Below, in pieces: positions 1-10,419 of a stretch of 64,000 nt of DNA. Position 1 is the stretch's first letter, and each line of letters begins with the position of its first letter. The DNA is taken from contig CM046333.1 of assembly GCA_025403435.1 (NCBI GenBank), positions 31,517,521-31,581,520 on the forward strand. The letters run 5' to 3'. The notes beneath the pieces were generated by a model. That model was not told the origin of the DNA. It did not search any database and saw nothing but the letters and a program-made list of their open reading frames with translations. This stretch comes from Artocarpus heterophyllus (taxonomy: Eukaryota; Streptophyta; Magnoliopsida; Rosales; Moraceae). The translations under genes were made by a program, and so were the position numbers.

Positions 1-104
1 AGTTTGTTTTTCTCTCTATTTTTACCTCATTGGCCAAATCTTCTTTTGTACTGGCTCTCTAAATGTTCTCTCATTTTCTCTCCTTTTTCTCGGCCCCTCT
101 ATCG

Positions 105-336
105 TGATGAGGACATCGTTAGCACAAGCAAGAGCACGTGGGAGACATATTCAGATCCAATTCAAGTTCCCATTGGTCCGGTTACGAGAGCTCGTACGAA
201 GAAGTTTAAAGAAACGCTTATTGGGCTGATTCAAGCAACTTGGGCTCAAGCTATTGCATGGAGGTCCATTGAGGGAGTTGCATGCGACAACCAGACCAAC
301 AAATGCATGATTCAAGCTCTAGAAGGGATTGAGTAA
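105..336 (+). pseudogene. LTR-encoded C-terminal tail of the family I Gag-Pol
   Basis: These 76 codons plus stop form the end of the family I polyprotein and lie wholly inside the LTR. The tail carries a basic GPVTRARTKKFKE motif followed by a hydrophobic [15 protein letters not shown] segment. In elements A and C the same tail is continuous with integrase across the LTR boundary (232 bp in each). Here it has no upstream pol and is a stranded fragment. The upstream open frame in this copy (from position 4) is antisense element B sequence, not a real N-terminus. Confidence 0.8.
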
Positions 337-560
337 TTTCCATTTCAGTTACTTTCCCGTTTTGAGGCGACACATGGCAAGAAGAATCAGCTTATTTACC
401 TTTTAATGTCTAGTTTCCTTTTTGCGTTTGTGTTATTTCTATTATTGTAAGGCTTTTAAGCCATTAGGGGAACTTTCCTTATTTAGTTTAGATTTGACAT
501 TTGGTAAACGATTTTCCCGAAATTCCATGGGAATTAGGAGCTGAAAATTCACATAGGAAC

Positions 561-570
561 CCCTATATAT
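561..570 (+). promoter_or_regulatory. Probable LTR TATA box
   Basis: The sequence ccctatatat lies in the middle of the solo LTR, 225 bp after the end of the coding tail. The same box (CCCCTATATA or CCTATATAATTG on the sense strand) is kept in the LTRs of A and C, near 4959-4968 and 14094-14104. Its position fits the U3/R boundary of a plant LTR promoter. Assignment is by motif only. Confidence 0.5.
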
Positions 571-685
571 TGTAACAAATTTCATTCAATGGAATACAAG
601 TAATAACACACAATTTGAGGTTTAATTCTCTTTGGTTCCTAAACGAACTATTCGAACTTATCAGAAATTTTTGTGGCGTTCATAA

Positions 686-787
686 ACTTATCAATCAGTG
701 CATCCATAGCTGATTGTGGCGTCCTCACATACCAAGACTTATCAATCGGTCCATCCATAGCTGATTGTGGCGTCCTCACATACTAAG
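686..787 (+). repeat. Two tandem 51-bp units in the family I LTR
   Basis: Two 51-bp copies start at 686 and 737, each with CCATAGCTGATTGTGGCGTC at the core. The 3' LTR of A and both LTRs of C also carry two units; the 5' LTR of A carries one. The unit lies in the downstream third of the LTR. Any role (for example as a repeated regulatory element) is not shown. Confidence 0.8.
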
Positions 788-2508
788 GTTCGTGCTTCTT
801 GTTGGGCATCGGGTCGCGTTTCCATCCAAAACCGGTTAGAAATTTTGATCTTGGAAACCAATCTCGGTTAGAAATTTTGATCTTGGAAATCAATCTCGGT
901 TAGGGTCGCGTCAGTTCTTGGCGTGGTTCGTATCATATCTTTTTTGCCTCTCTGGCCGAACTCTCTCTCTGCACTCCAACACTCATTATTTTCACTCCCT
1001 TTCTCTCTCTTTTTCTCATTCTCTCCTTTTTGTTCACTCTCCTTTTGTAACCAAACTTGATCTTCATGAACCTGTTTTGGTGTCATTGGCACAAGAGTGA
1101 ATGTTCTTTGGTTGTGCACAAGAGAATATTTATTGGTGTAGCCATCATGTTTGACTTGACGATCAAATTGCCATGGTCGACCTAGTAACAAGTGTCCGGC
1201 TTCCATTGGAACTACATCGCACAAAACTTCATCTTCGTATCTACCAATACAAAATGAAATTAATGCCTGTTTAGTTACCTTCACTTCACCACTATTATTC
1301 AACCATTGCAACTTGTAAGGTTGAGGATGTTTGGTCGTTGGCAGCCCTAATTTGTCAACCATAGTAGTGCTAGCAACATTCGTACAACTTCCTCTATCTA
1401 TTATCACACTACATACCTTGTTCTGCACGTGGCACCTAGTATGAAAAATGTTCTCACGTTGCTCTTCTTCTTCCTCTTTGGCCTGCACACTAAGGGCTCG
1501 TCGAGTGACCAACAATTCACCTTGGACAACATACTCCTCCTCATCCATGTCCTCCAATGGTGGCATGGAGTCCTCATCCGATTCGTCAACCGTAACAACC
1601 TCTCCGTCGTCCCGTAACACCATCACCCTTTTGTTCGGACATTGGCTTGAGATGTGACCCCTGCCTTGGCATTTGAAACATTTTATATCACGGTTTCGAG
1701 AAGTGGATGAATCATGTTTACCTTGGTTTGAAGGGCTAGCCGTGGCTGGTTTTGGCTCGAACTTTGGCCTAGCGACCGATTTCTCTTCTCTCTTCCCATA
1801 ATTTGGCTTCCATGTAGAAGGTGCCGAACTAACATTTGCACGTGAGCTACCCCTCCTCTTGAGCTACCGCTCTACTGTGATGGCCATGTGCAACATGTCT
1901 TCTAACTCTACATAGTGTTGCATCTCCACCCTATCTTGAATATCCGAATTTAGCCCTTGCAAAAATCTTGCCATGGTTGCTTCTCGATCTTCTTCAACAT
2001 TGGCTCGTATCATGGCTATTTTCATTTCTTGATAATATTCCTCCACACTCCTGTTTCCTTGTCTAAGTCCTTGCAACTTTTTGTACAACTCCCGGTAGTA
2101 ATGGTTGGGTACAAATCACTTTCTCATCACCGCTTTCATCTCCTCCCATGTCTCAATCGGGTGTTCTCGGCTCCATCGCCTATTCATTACCAACTGATCC
2201 CACCATACAACCACATAACCAGAGAACTCAATTGTAGCAAGCTTAACTTTCTTTAACTGTGAATAGTTATGGCAATCAAACACTAGCTCCACTTTCTTCT
2301 CCCACTCTAGGTAAGCTTCGGGGTCATTTTTCCCTTGGAATGGCAGAATCTTCATTTTAATACCTCCCATATTATTGTCTTCCCGGTCCCTAGCTTCTCT
2401 ATTCCCATTTCCACGCCTAAATCTGCCCCTATTTATCGGTGGTTCCTCCAACTCTTCTAATTCATCTTCCTCCGAAAGATCCAATCCACCCCTCCGCCTA
2501 TTTTGCAT

Positions 2509-2922
2509 GTTTTGTGGCTACCTATTACGTGTTCTGGAATCAACCTCATCTAATCTCTCATGCTTGGGCTCTAGCGCTTGCGTCAACAGCGTTAGATAAT
2601 AAAGGACCTTACTTCTGTCCCTCACGTGTTTCACTCTATCACTTGGTCACTCAGTTCACTCGTGTTTCACTCGAATAATTAGCTTTTACCCTCGAATGTT
2701 CTCACCACTCTTGCCTTTTTTTTTTTAACTCGCTTATTCTCTCTTTCAGTTCTTTTGGAATTACACAAATAACAATAAAATCTATCCAGCAACAAATTCA
2801 GCAACACATTTTGATACACAGTTCAGAATGAACCAAATTTTTGCACTGTGAGGTGAGGTCAAATTCGGACACCTGGACGCTCAAACAATGGAAAGGAAAC
2901 AAAAAAATTTTAAGGAGGGTCT

Positions 2923-2954
<32 letters not shown>

Positions 2955-3119
2955 CGGATCCTCTTGATTTTTTTCTTTTCTTTCTTTTCTTTTCGGATCT
3001 TTTTTTTTTTGTTTAAGACTCTAAATTCGACTATTTTTTTTTAAAACGGAATAGAACCTAACGAATAAATTAGAATTTAGAAACAAAGAAGGATAGACAA
3101 ACCTGAGGCTAGAACCGAG
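2509..3119 (-). other. Element B leader (5' untranslated region)
   Basis: This runs between the primer site and the gag region of B. It contains a long T run on the plus strand (about 2928-2955) and the word TTCGGATCC, also present in the leaders of A, C and H. No coding sequence is visible. The gag-proximal part has lost the start codon by deletion. Confidence 0.65.
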
Positions 3120-3131
3120 GCTCTGATTCCA
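3120..3131 (-). other. Primer-binding site of element B
   Basis: The minus strand reads TGGAATCAGAGC, one base from the initiator-Met-tRNA primer site TGGTATCAGAGC. It lies 2 bases from the LTR end, as expected for minus-strand priming. Confidence 0.8.
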
Positions 3132-3133
3132 AA

Positions 3134-3869
3134 TGATAAGAACCTCGCCAATATACTGACGAAACCCGTTATCAATAAGAAGGCACCAAGATCGTTTCTA
3201 CTCAGATTTGGATGGAAGTCACCGCGACCCGTTGCTTATATCGAAGCAAGAACCTTGGTATATCGTAGATGCCACAATCAAGGATGGAAAGCTTGATTGA
3301 TAAGTCAGGGTTGAACGCTCAGATTGATCCGAAGAGTTCGTGCAGTTCGTTAAAGAACCAAATAAAAAATTATTTCTCTTAGAAAATAAACATTCATCCT
3401 TTCATTAACCTTGTAAACGCCTATTTATAGGCCAAAATAACAAAGTGTTGCCCAAAAAGAAAGGTTGACAAATTCAAACATAATTACCAAAAGAAAGGAA
3501 AGTCTTAAGGGCTGATTTTCAGCCATTTACACGCCCAACAATTAAAGGAAAGTGCAATTAATCCGCATGTGTGCCAAAATGGGAAAGTTTCCAAAATTCT
3601 TCCATTGACTTGATCTTGCAAAATTTGAGCTGATTTCAAGCTTGACTCATCCGGATTCTTCTAGAACTTGGATCAAATTGACGCACCGTTGTGGTTGACG
3701 TGGGCCTGGGTCAATGGGCTTGCACAAATTTTCTTGATTCTAGATTTTGTGAATCATCCCATTTAGTGCTTCCTCGAATTTCTTAGCTCGAGCTCTTGTG
3801 ACTGGTCCAGCAGGAACTTGTATTGGGTCAACCACCTTCCATTCATTTGAGCTCCCTAAGTCTCCATCA
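3134..3869 (-). mobile_element. 5' LTR of element B, Gypsy family II (736 bp)
   Basis: On the minus strand it starts TGATGGAGAC and ends GGTTCTTATCA, followed by the primer site. The upstream flank is GGTAT (3870-3874), a candidate target duplication whose partner would lie beyond the left window edge. Sequence beyond 3869 is the RNase H region of host H, so B is inserted there. A reading frame related to the family I tail (including a TRARAKK-like basic stretch near 3775-3810) runs into this LTR too, which suggests that family II also encodes its polyprotein C-terminus in the LTR. Confidence 0.88.
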
Positions 3870-4622
3870 GGTATGCCTCTTGTTCAACTTTTGTTGTCCC
3901 TTCAGATGTTTCAATGACTCGTGATTAGTGTGAATCACGAGTTCCTTGGGCCATAGGTAGTGTTGCCAAGTCTGTAATTCTCAAACCAACACGTACAACT
4001 CCTTGTCATAAGTCAGGTAATTTAGTGTGTCACCACTCAATTTTTCACTGAAATACACAATTGGTCATCCTCCTTGCATTAGTACGGCACCTACACCTAC
4101 ACCAGAAGCATCACATTCAATTTCAAATGTTTTAGAAAAATCAGGTAAAGCAAGTAAAGGAGCATGAGTAAGCTTATGCTTAATAAGCTGAAATGCCTTC
4201 TCTTGTTCTTCTTCCCACTTTAACCCAATGTTCTTCTTGATTACTTCTGTGAGTGGTGCAGCCAAAGTACTGAAATCCCTTACAAACCGCTGGTAAAAGC
4301 TGGCAAGTCCATGAAAACTCCTTACTTCTCCAATGCTTGTGGGACTTGGCCATTCTTGGATAGCCCTAACCTTTTCTTCGTCGACCTGTATACCTTGAGC
4401 ACTAACAACAAAACTAAGAAAGAAATACAAGCTTATCCGTACAAAAGGTACACTTCTTAAGATTAGCATACAACTTTTCCTTGCGTAAAACATCTAAAAC
4501 AAGTTTCAAATGCTCAATATGATCATCCAAATTGCTGCTATAGATCAGGATATCATCAAAATAAAGGATGACAAATTTTCCAATAAAAGCTCGCAAAACG
4601 TGGTTCATTAAACGCATAAATG
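3870..4622 (-). pseudogene. Element H pol fragment: end of RT and start of RNase H
   Basis: This is the part of host H downstream of the A insertion. It encodes the RT motif [11 protein letters not shown], the connection domain ([20 protein letters not shown]) and the RNase H start ([18 protein letters not shown]), then [18 protein letters not shown] sequence up to the B LTR. It is broken by a 4-bp insertion (an extra GAAA on the plus strand near 4415, relative to A) that shifts frame, and by stops in the RNase H part. The right end AAATG (4618-4622) is the target duplication of A; the frame resumes at 11155. Confidence 0.88.
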
Positions 4623-5423
4623 TGATACGAACCACGCCAGGAGCTGACGCGACCCTAATCAAAATTGGTTTCCAAGATCAAATTCCTAACCGGTTTTGAA
4701 TGGAACCGCGACCCGATGCCTAACAAGAAGCACGAACCTTGGTATGTGAGGACGCCACAATCAGCTATGGATGGACTGATTGATAAGTCTTGGTATGTGA
4801 GGACGCCACAATCAGCTATGGATGGACTGATTGATAAGTCTATGAACGCCACGGAAATTTCTGATAAGTTCGAAAAGTTCGTTTAGGAACCAAAGAGAAT
4901 TAAACCTCAAATTGTGTGTTAATACTTGTATATCCATTGAATGAAATTCGTTACAATATATAGGGGTTCCTATGCGAATTTTCAGCTCCTAATTCCCCAT
5001 GGAATTTCGGGCAAATCAATTACCAAATCACCTAATCTAAAGCAAATAAGGTAAGTGTCCTTAATGGCTTAAAAACTTTACAATAATAGAAATAAACAAA
5101 CGGAAAAAAAGGAAACTAGACATTAAAAGGTCATAAGCTGATTCTTCTCGCCATGTGTCGCCTCAAAACGGGAAAGTAACTGAAATGGAAGTTACTCGAT
5201 CCCTTCTAGAGCTTGAATCACGCATTTGTGGGTCGGGATGTCACATGCAATTCCCTCAATGGGCCTCCATGCAATGGCTTGAGCCCAAGTTGCTTGAATC
5301 AGCCCAATAAGCGTTTCTTTGAACTTCTTCGCACGAGCTCTCGTAACCGGACCAATGGGAACTTGAATTGGATCTGAATATGTCTCCCACGTGCTCTTGC
5401 TTGTGCTAACGATGTCCTCATCA
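4623..5423 (-). mobile_element. 3' LTR of element A (801 bp)
   Basis: The LTR ends are TGATGAGGAC and TCGTATCA on the minus strand, with TSD AAATG outside. It has two 51-bp tandem units near 4738-4842 and carries the end of the polyprotein (stop at 5192-5194). It differs from its 5' partner by one extra 51-bp unit, by a 20-bp segment deleted in the partner, and by substitutions crowded into the downstream third. Confidence 0.93.
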
Positions 5424-8400
5424 TTCCCCTCCTCTTGAGAAGGATTTGTCCTCAAATCGTCGCCTGCATCAAAAGGACTTAGATCAGAAACATTAAAGGA
5501 GGCACTTACACCATACTCACCTGGCAAGTCTAGCTTGTATGCATTATCATTTATCCTTTCAAGGATTTGAAAAGGACCGTCCCCTCTAGGCAACAACTTG
5601 GATTTCCTTTGTTCCGGAAACCGTTCCCTGCGTAAGTGCAACCACACCCAATCACCGGGCTCGAAGATGAGCTTGCGACGCCCTTTGTTGGCTTGTTCAG
5701 CATATTGTTTAGTCCTTCACTCGATGTTGAGTCTTGCCTCCTCGTGTATCTGCTTAACAAGATTAGCTTTTCTTTTTCCATCTAAATTCACATGCTCAGA
5801 CAAAGGTAATGGCATTAAATCCAAAGGAGTTAAAGGATTAAAACCATAAACAATTTCAAACGGTGAAAATTGTGTAGCAGAATGAACAGATCGATTATAA
5901 GCAAAGTCAACATGTGGTAAACACTCCTCCCATGTTTTGATGTTCTTTTTAATGACAGCCCTCAACAAAGTAGACAAGGTTCTATTCACAACTTCTGTTT
6001 GACCATCGGTTTGAGGGTGACAAGTAGTTGAAAACAATAGCTTAGTCCCTAACATAGCCCACAAAGTCTTCCAAAAGTAGCTTAAGAACTTGGTGTCCCT
6101 ATCAGAAACAATTGTCCTAGGCATACCATGAAGTCTCACAATTTCCCTAAAGAACAAATCAGCAACATTGGAAGCATCATCTGTCTTGTGGCATGGAATA
6201 AAATGGACCATCTTTGAAAACCTATCCACGACCACAAATATTGAGTCTCTTCCCCATTTAGACCTAGTCAAACCTAACACAAAATCCATCGAAATATCAA
6301 TCCAAGGTTCACTAGGTATTGGTAAAGGGGTGTACAAACCATGGGGCTGCACTCTTGATTTAGCCTGCCTACAAGTTACACATCAACCACAAAGCCTCTC
6401 AACATCTCGTTTCATATGTGGCCAATAGAAGTGTTCCTGCAACATAGCTAAAGTCTTCATTACTCCAAAATGTCCCATCAATCCTCCCCCATGGGATTCT
6501 CTCACTAGCAAATCTCTTAATGAACAATTAGGCACACATAATTTATTCTCCCGAAACAAGTATCCCTCATGCCTAAAGTACTTACCACTAGCAAATCTCT
6601 CACAAGCTTGATACTCAGTACTAAAGTCATGGTCATCAGCATATAACTCTTTAATGTGTTCAAAACCCAATAGTTTAGCATTAAGAGTTGAGATTAAGAC
6701 ATACCTGCGAGAAAGTGCATCGGCAACGACATTTTCCTTACCTTGCTTGTAGCGAATGACATATGGAAACGTCTCTATGAATTCTACCCAACGAGCAAGC
6801 CTCTTGTTCAGCCTGTGCTGGCCCTTCAAGTGTTTCAGGGACTCATGATCGATGTGAATCACGAACTCCTTAGGCCATAGGTAGTGCTGCCATGTCTCTA
6901 ATGCCCGAACCAATGCATACATCTCTTTATCATAAGTTGGGTAATTAAGAGTTGCCCCATTCAGCTTCTCACTGAAATATGCTATTGGTCTCCCTTCCTG
7001 CATTAAAACAGCACCAATTCCAACACCTGAAGCATCACATTCAATCTCAAAAGTTTTGGAAAAATTAGGTAAAGATAACAATGGAGCATTTGTCAACTTC
7101 TCCTTGAGTAGCTGAAATGCCTTTTCTTGCTCTTCTCCACATCTAAACCCAACGTTCTTCTTGATCACTTCAGTCAGTGATGCGGCTATAGTACTGAAAT
7201 CTTTCACAAACCGCTGGTAAAAACTAGCAAGTCCATGAAAACTCCGTACGTTTCCCACACTAGTTGGACTCGGCCACTCCAGGATGGCTCGCACCTTTTC
7301 TTCATCAACCTGTATACCTTGAGCACTAACAATAAAACCAAGAAACACAAGCTTATCTGTGCAAAAGGTACATTTCTTGAGGTTAGCATACAACTTTTCC
7401 TTCCGTAAAACATCTAAAACAAGTTTCAAATGTTCAATATGATCATCCAAATTGCTGCTATAGATAAGGATATCATCAAAATAAACAACGACAAATTTTC
7501 CAATAAAAGCTCACAAAACAAGGTTCATTAAACGCATAAATGTGCTAGGCGCATTAGTTAAACCGAATGGCATTATCAACCACTCATACAAGCCTTGTTT
7601 TGTTTTGAAAGCCGTCTTCCACTCGTCTCCCTCTTTCATGCGAATTTGATGATATCCACTCTTCAGATCAATTTTAGAAAACACACAAACACCATGCAAT
7701 TCATCTAACATGTCATCCAAGCGAGGAATGGGATGTCAATACTTTACCGTGATGTTGTTGATGGCTCGACAATCAACGCACATCCTCCAAGTCCCATCTT
7801 TCTTAGGCACAAGTAAAACTGGTATGGCGTACGGGCTCATGCTTTCTCTCACGTGTCCCTTCTCCATCAACTCATGTACCTGCCGTTGGAGTTCCTTTGT
7901 CTCCTTGGGATTACTCCTATAGGCTGGTCGGTTTGGAATTGTAGCTCCAGGTATGAAGTCGATTTGATGTTCAATCTCGCGGATTGGAGGTAAACGTTGC
8001 GGTGTTTCCTCGGGAAAGATATCCTCATAATCCTGCAAAAGAGAAACAACAGAACTATGCAAGGTGGAATCAAGATCGTTAGTGTTTAATAACGCCTCCT
8101 TGTACATGAGTAAAGTCATCGGCTGATTAGAAAACAAAGCTCTTCTCACATCACCCTTTCTTGCATAAAAGTTTGTTTTTCTCTCTACTTTTCTCTCATT
8201 GGCTGATTGTGAATTCTTTTCAGGCCTCTCAATTTTCTCTCCCTTGCTCTCTTTGCTCTCCTTTTTCTCGGCCATCTCTTCTTTTTTTCTCTCACTGGCC
8301 GAACTCTCTCTCTGCACTCCCACTCTTGATTTTTCTTCGCCCTTCATTTTTTTATCACTTTCTCTCTGTAAGCTCACTTGGTCTTCATAGACCTGTTTTG

Positions 8401-9937
8401 GTGTTAATGGAACAAGAGTGATCGTTTTTTGATTGTGAACAAATGAGTATTTGTTGGTGAAACCATCATGCTTAACTCGCCGATCAAATTGCCATGGTCT
8501 GCCTAATAACAAGTGCCCTGCTTGCATTGGAACCACATCGCACAAAACTTCATCTTCATATCTTCCAATGCGAAAAGAAACTAACACTTGCTTATGCACC
8601 TTTACCTCACCAGTATCATTTAACCTTTGCAATTTATATGGTCGAGGATGCTTAATTGTTGGCAGCCCTAACTTCTCTACCATGGTTGTGCTAGCAACAT
8701 TAGTACAACTCCCACCATCAATAATCACACTACATACCGTGTTTTGAACGTGGCAGCTAGTGTGGAAGATGTTTTCCCGTTGCACCTCTTCATCTTCTTC
8801 TTTGGCTTGCACACTTAAAGCTCTCCTTGTGATAAACAATTCTCCTTGGACAGCGCACTCCTCATCGTCGGCATCCTCTAATAAAGGCATAGAATCATTG
8901 TCCGAATCCTCCTCGGTTTCAATGTCTCCATTATCCCGCATCACCATAACTCGTTTGTTCAGACATTGGCTTGCTATATGACCCCTGCCTTGACATTTAA
9001 AACATTTAATATCACGAGTCTGAGTAGTGGAAGAATCGGATTTACCTTGATTCCCATGGCTGGCCACCTCTTGTTTTTGCTCGATCTTTGGCTTGGAGTT
9101 GGATTGCTTCTCATCCCTCTTCCATTGGTTGATTTTCCAAGCTGATGTACTCGGGTTTTGGCTAGGACGTGTGTTACTACCCCTCCTCATAAGTTGATTC
9201 TCAATTGTAATAGCCATGTGCACCATGTCCTCCAACTCCACATAATGTTGTAACTCAACAGCATTGTGAATATCTCGGTTCAAACCCGCCAAAAACCTTG
9301 CCATTGTAGCCTCCCGATCCTCCTCTATATTAGCCCGAATCATCATAACCTCCATCTCCTTATAGTACTCCTCTACACTTCGGTTGCCCTGCTTAAGGTT
9401 TTGTAGTTTGTTGTACAACTCCCGGTAGTAGTAAGTTGGTACAAATCGCTTCCTCATCACAGTCTTCATCTCTTCCCATGACTCAATAGGTCGCTCTCTA
9501 TTTCGTCTCCTGTTTATAACAAGCTGATCCCACCAAGTAATAGCATAATCAAAAAATTCAATTACAGCCAATTTTACCTTCGCCTCGGAATAGTAGTGGC
9601 AGTCAAAGATGAACTCCATTTTCTTCTGCCATTCTAGATACGCTTCTGGATTGGATTTGCCTTGAAATGATGGTATCTTCATTTTTATGCCTCTCAAACT
9701 ATCATCTTCCTGGTTCCTAACTCCTCTATCCCGTCCAAATCTTCGGTGACTACCCGCTGAATCTTCTCCTTCGTCAAACTCTTCCCCATCAATCATGTAG
9801 TAGTCATCAACCTCTCCTCTAACCGAAACCCTTTCTCGCCTACGCGCATGAGGAATATGTTGTGGCTGTTCCACATGTGCGTTTTCTATCCGGTCTATCC
9901 TCTCATGAAGCTGTCCTAACTCCCTTACGTGTTTCAC
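5192..9937 (-). pseudogene. Element A gag-pol polyprotein with four in-frame stops
   Basis: A single frame of 1582 codons is kept from 9937 to the stop at 5192. Counting from 9937: gag domain about 85-250; CCHC knuckle from C312 (CFKCQGRGHIASQC); aspartic protease around D407 (IIDGGS, not the usual DTG/DSG); RT with YFDD at 819; RNase H with ECDASG and a DHESLKHLK segment; integrase HHCC region and catalytic core starting at D1218 (SMDFVLG); then a GPY/F-like segment and the basic tail in the LTR. The only interruptions are TGA codons at 7736-7738, 7511-7513, 6383-6385 and 5717-5719, each where related sequence has or predicts CGA (Arg). The native gag start is missing: 129 bp present in C (19051-19179) are deleted, so the frame runs into the leader. 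Confidence 0.93.
5424..5437 (-). other. Polypurine tract of element A
   Basis: The minus strand reads CAAGAGGAGGGGAA directly before the TGATGAGG of the 3' LTR. This purine run at the LTR edge fixes the LTR start and shows that the downstream coding tail is inside the LTR. The tract is itself translated as part of the polyprotein (PSQEEGN). C has the same tract at 14561-14574. Confidence 0.85.
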
Positions 9938-10405
9938 TCGTGAAATGGTTCACTCAATTTCACTCGTGTTTACACTCAATACTTTCGGCTTTTGTCCACT
10001 CAAATGCTCTCGCCTCTATGCCTTTTTCCACTCGTTAATTCTCACTCAGTTCCTGTAAAACTAGTCAAATCAATATCAAAAATTTCCTTGACAATTCACA
10101 AATAGATTACCAAAGAGACAAGACTATAACTGGAACAAAGAATTTAGGCTTTCAGAATCACACCCAAAAGGAACAAAATTTGACAAAAAATTTTTGGTCT
10201 ATGCAGGGAATTCAATTTCGGATCCTCTTGTTTTTTTCTTCTTTTCTTTTTTTTTCCTTTCTTTTCATTTCTTTTCTTTCTTTCTTTTCTTTTTGGATCT
10301 TTTTTTGTTTTTTAAATGACTTTGATAATGGAAATCAAAAACTCACGAATAACTGAAACAAACATAAACTAAGAGAACGGATAAGCAAAACCTGATTAGA
10401 ACCTC
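9938..10405 (-). other. Element A leader
   Basis: This untranslated stretch lies between primer site and gag, with a pyrimidine-rich block on the plus strand at about 10216-10312, preceded by TTCGGATCCTCTTG. No gene is seen. The gag start codon should lie near 9920-9940 but is deleted relative to element C. Confidence 0.7.
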
Positions 10406-10417
10406 ACTCTGATACCA
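10406..10417 (-). other. Primer-binding site of element A
   Basis: The minus strand reads TGGTATCAGAGT, matching the initiator-Met-tRNA 3' end except for the last base. It lies 2 bases from the end of the 5' LTR. Confidence 0.88.
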
Positions 10418-10419
10418 AA

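Larger units (their letters stand above)
105..935 (+). mobile_element. Solo LTR, Gypsy family I, inserted in element B
   Basis: This 831-bp unit begins TGATGAGGAC and ends GGTTCGTATCA, the same ends as the paired LTRs of elements A and C, but here in plus orientation with no internal region on either side. Flanks are TATCG (100-104) and TATCT (936-940), a 5-bp target duplication with one mismatch, and both sides are element B coding DNA read on the minus strand. It is therefore a solo LTR left by LTR-LTR recombination. It is longer than its relatives because of an extra tandem 32-bp repeat near its 3' end (833-896). The first 232 bp encode the LTR-borne C-terminus of the family I polyprotein, with stop at 334-336. 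Confidence 0.92.
1..2508 (-). pseudogene. Element B gag-protease remnant (Ty3/Gypsy family II), split by a solo LTR
   Basis: Reading leftward from 2508, the pieces give a Gypsy gag domain (start of the 130-aa ORF 2116-2508, containing GGIKMKILPFQGKNDPEAYL), a gag remainder (1864-2088), a CCHC knuckle read near 1630-1690, and an aspartic protease region (868-1626) whose active site reads IIDRGS. The solo LTR at 105-935 interrupts the acidic/basic linker after the protease, and 1-104 is its continuation. Breaks: a TAG in the gag linker near 1866 (CAG in the sister copy at 12800) and a frameshift near 2090-2115. A deletion near 2580 removes the gag start codon: about 118 bp present in element H (20743-20860) are missing, flanked there by ACAAC repeats. 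RT, RNase H and integrase would lie left of the window. Family assignment is firm; it is non-functional as it stands. Confidence 0.85.

Noticed and set aside
100..115. The same integrase-tail breakpoint (TGATGAGGAC) joined to different sequences at 105, 11149, 13313 and 20617 looked like chimeric misassembly.
   Set aside because: The breakpoint is the LTR start, preceded by a polypurine tract in A and C, and the joins carry target duplications. They are insertion boundaries.
6383..6385. Programmed readthrough at the TGA shared by A and C.
   Set aside because: It lies inside integrase beside the zinc-binding cysteines, not at a gag-pol boundary, and resembles the other CGA to TGA lesions.
7867..8981. 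Several antisense frames (8161-8421, 8199-8390, 8451-8747, 8760-8981 and similar in C, H and B).
   Set aside because: They are shadows of the gag-protease coding sequence on the other strand.
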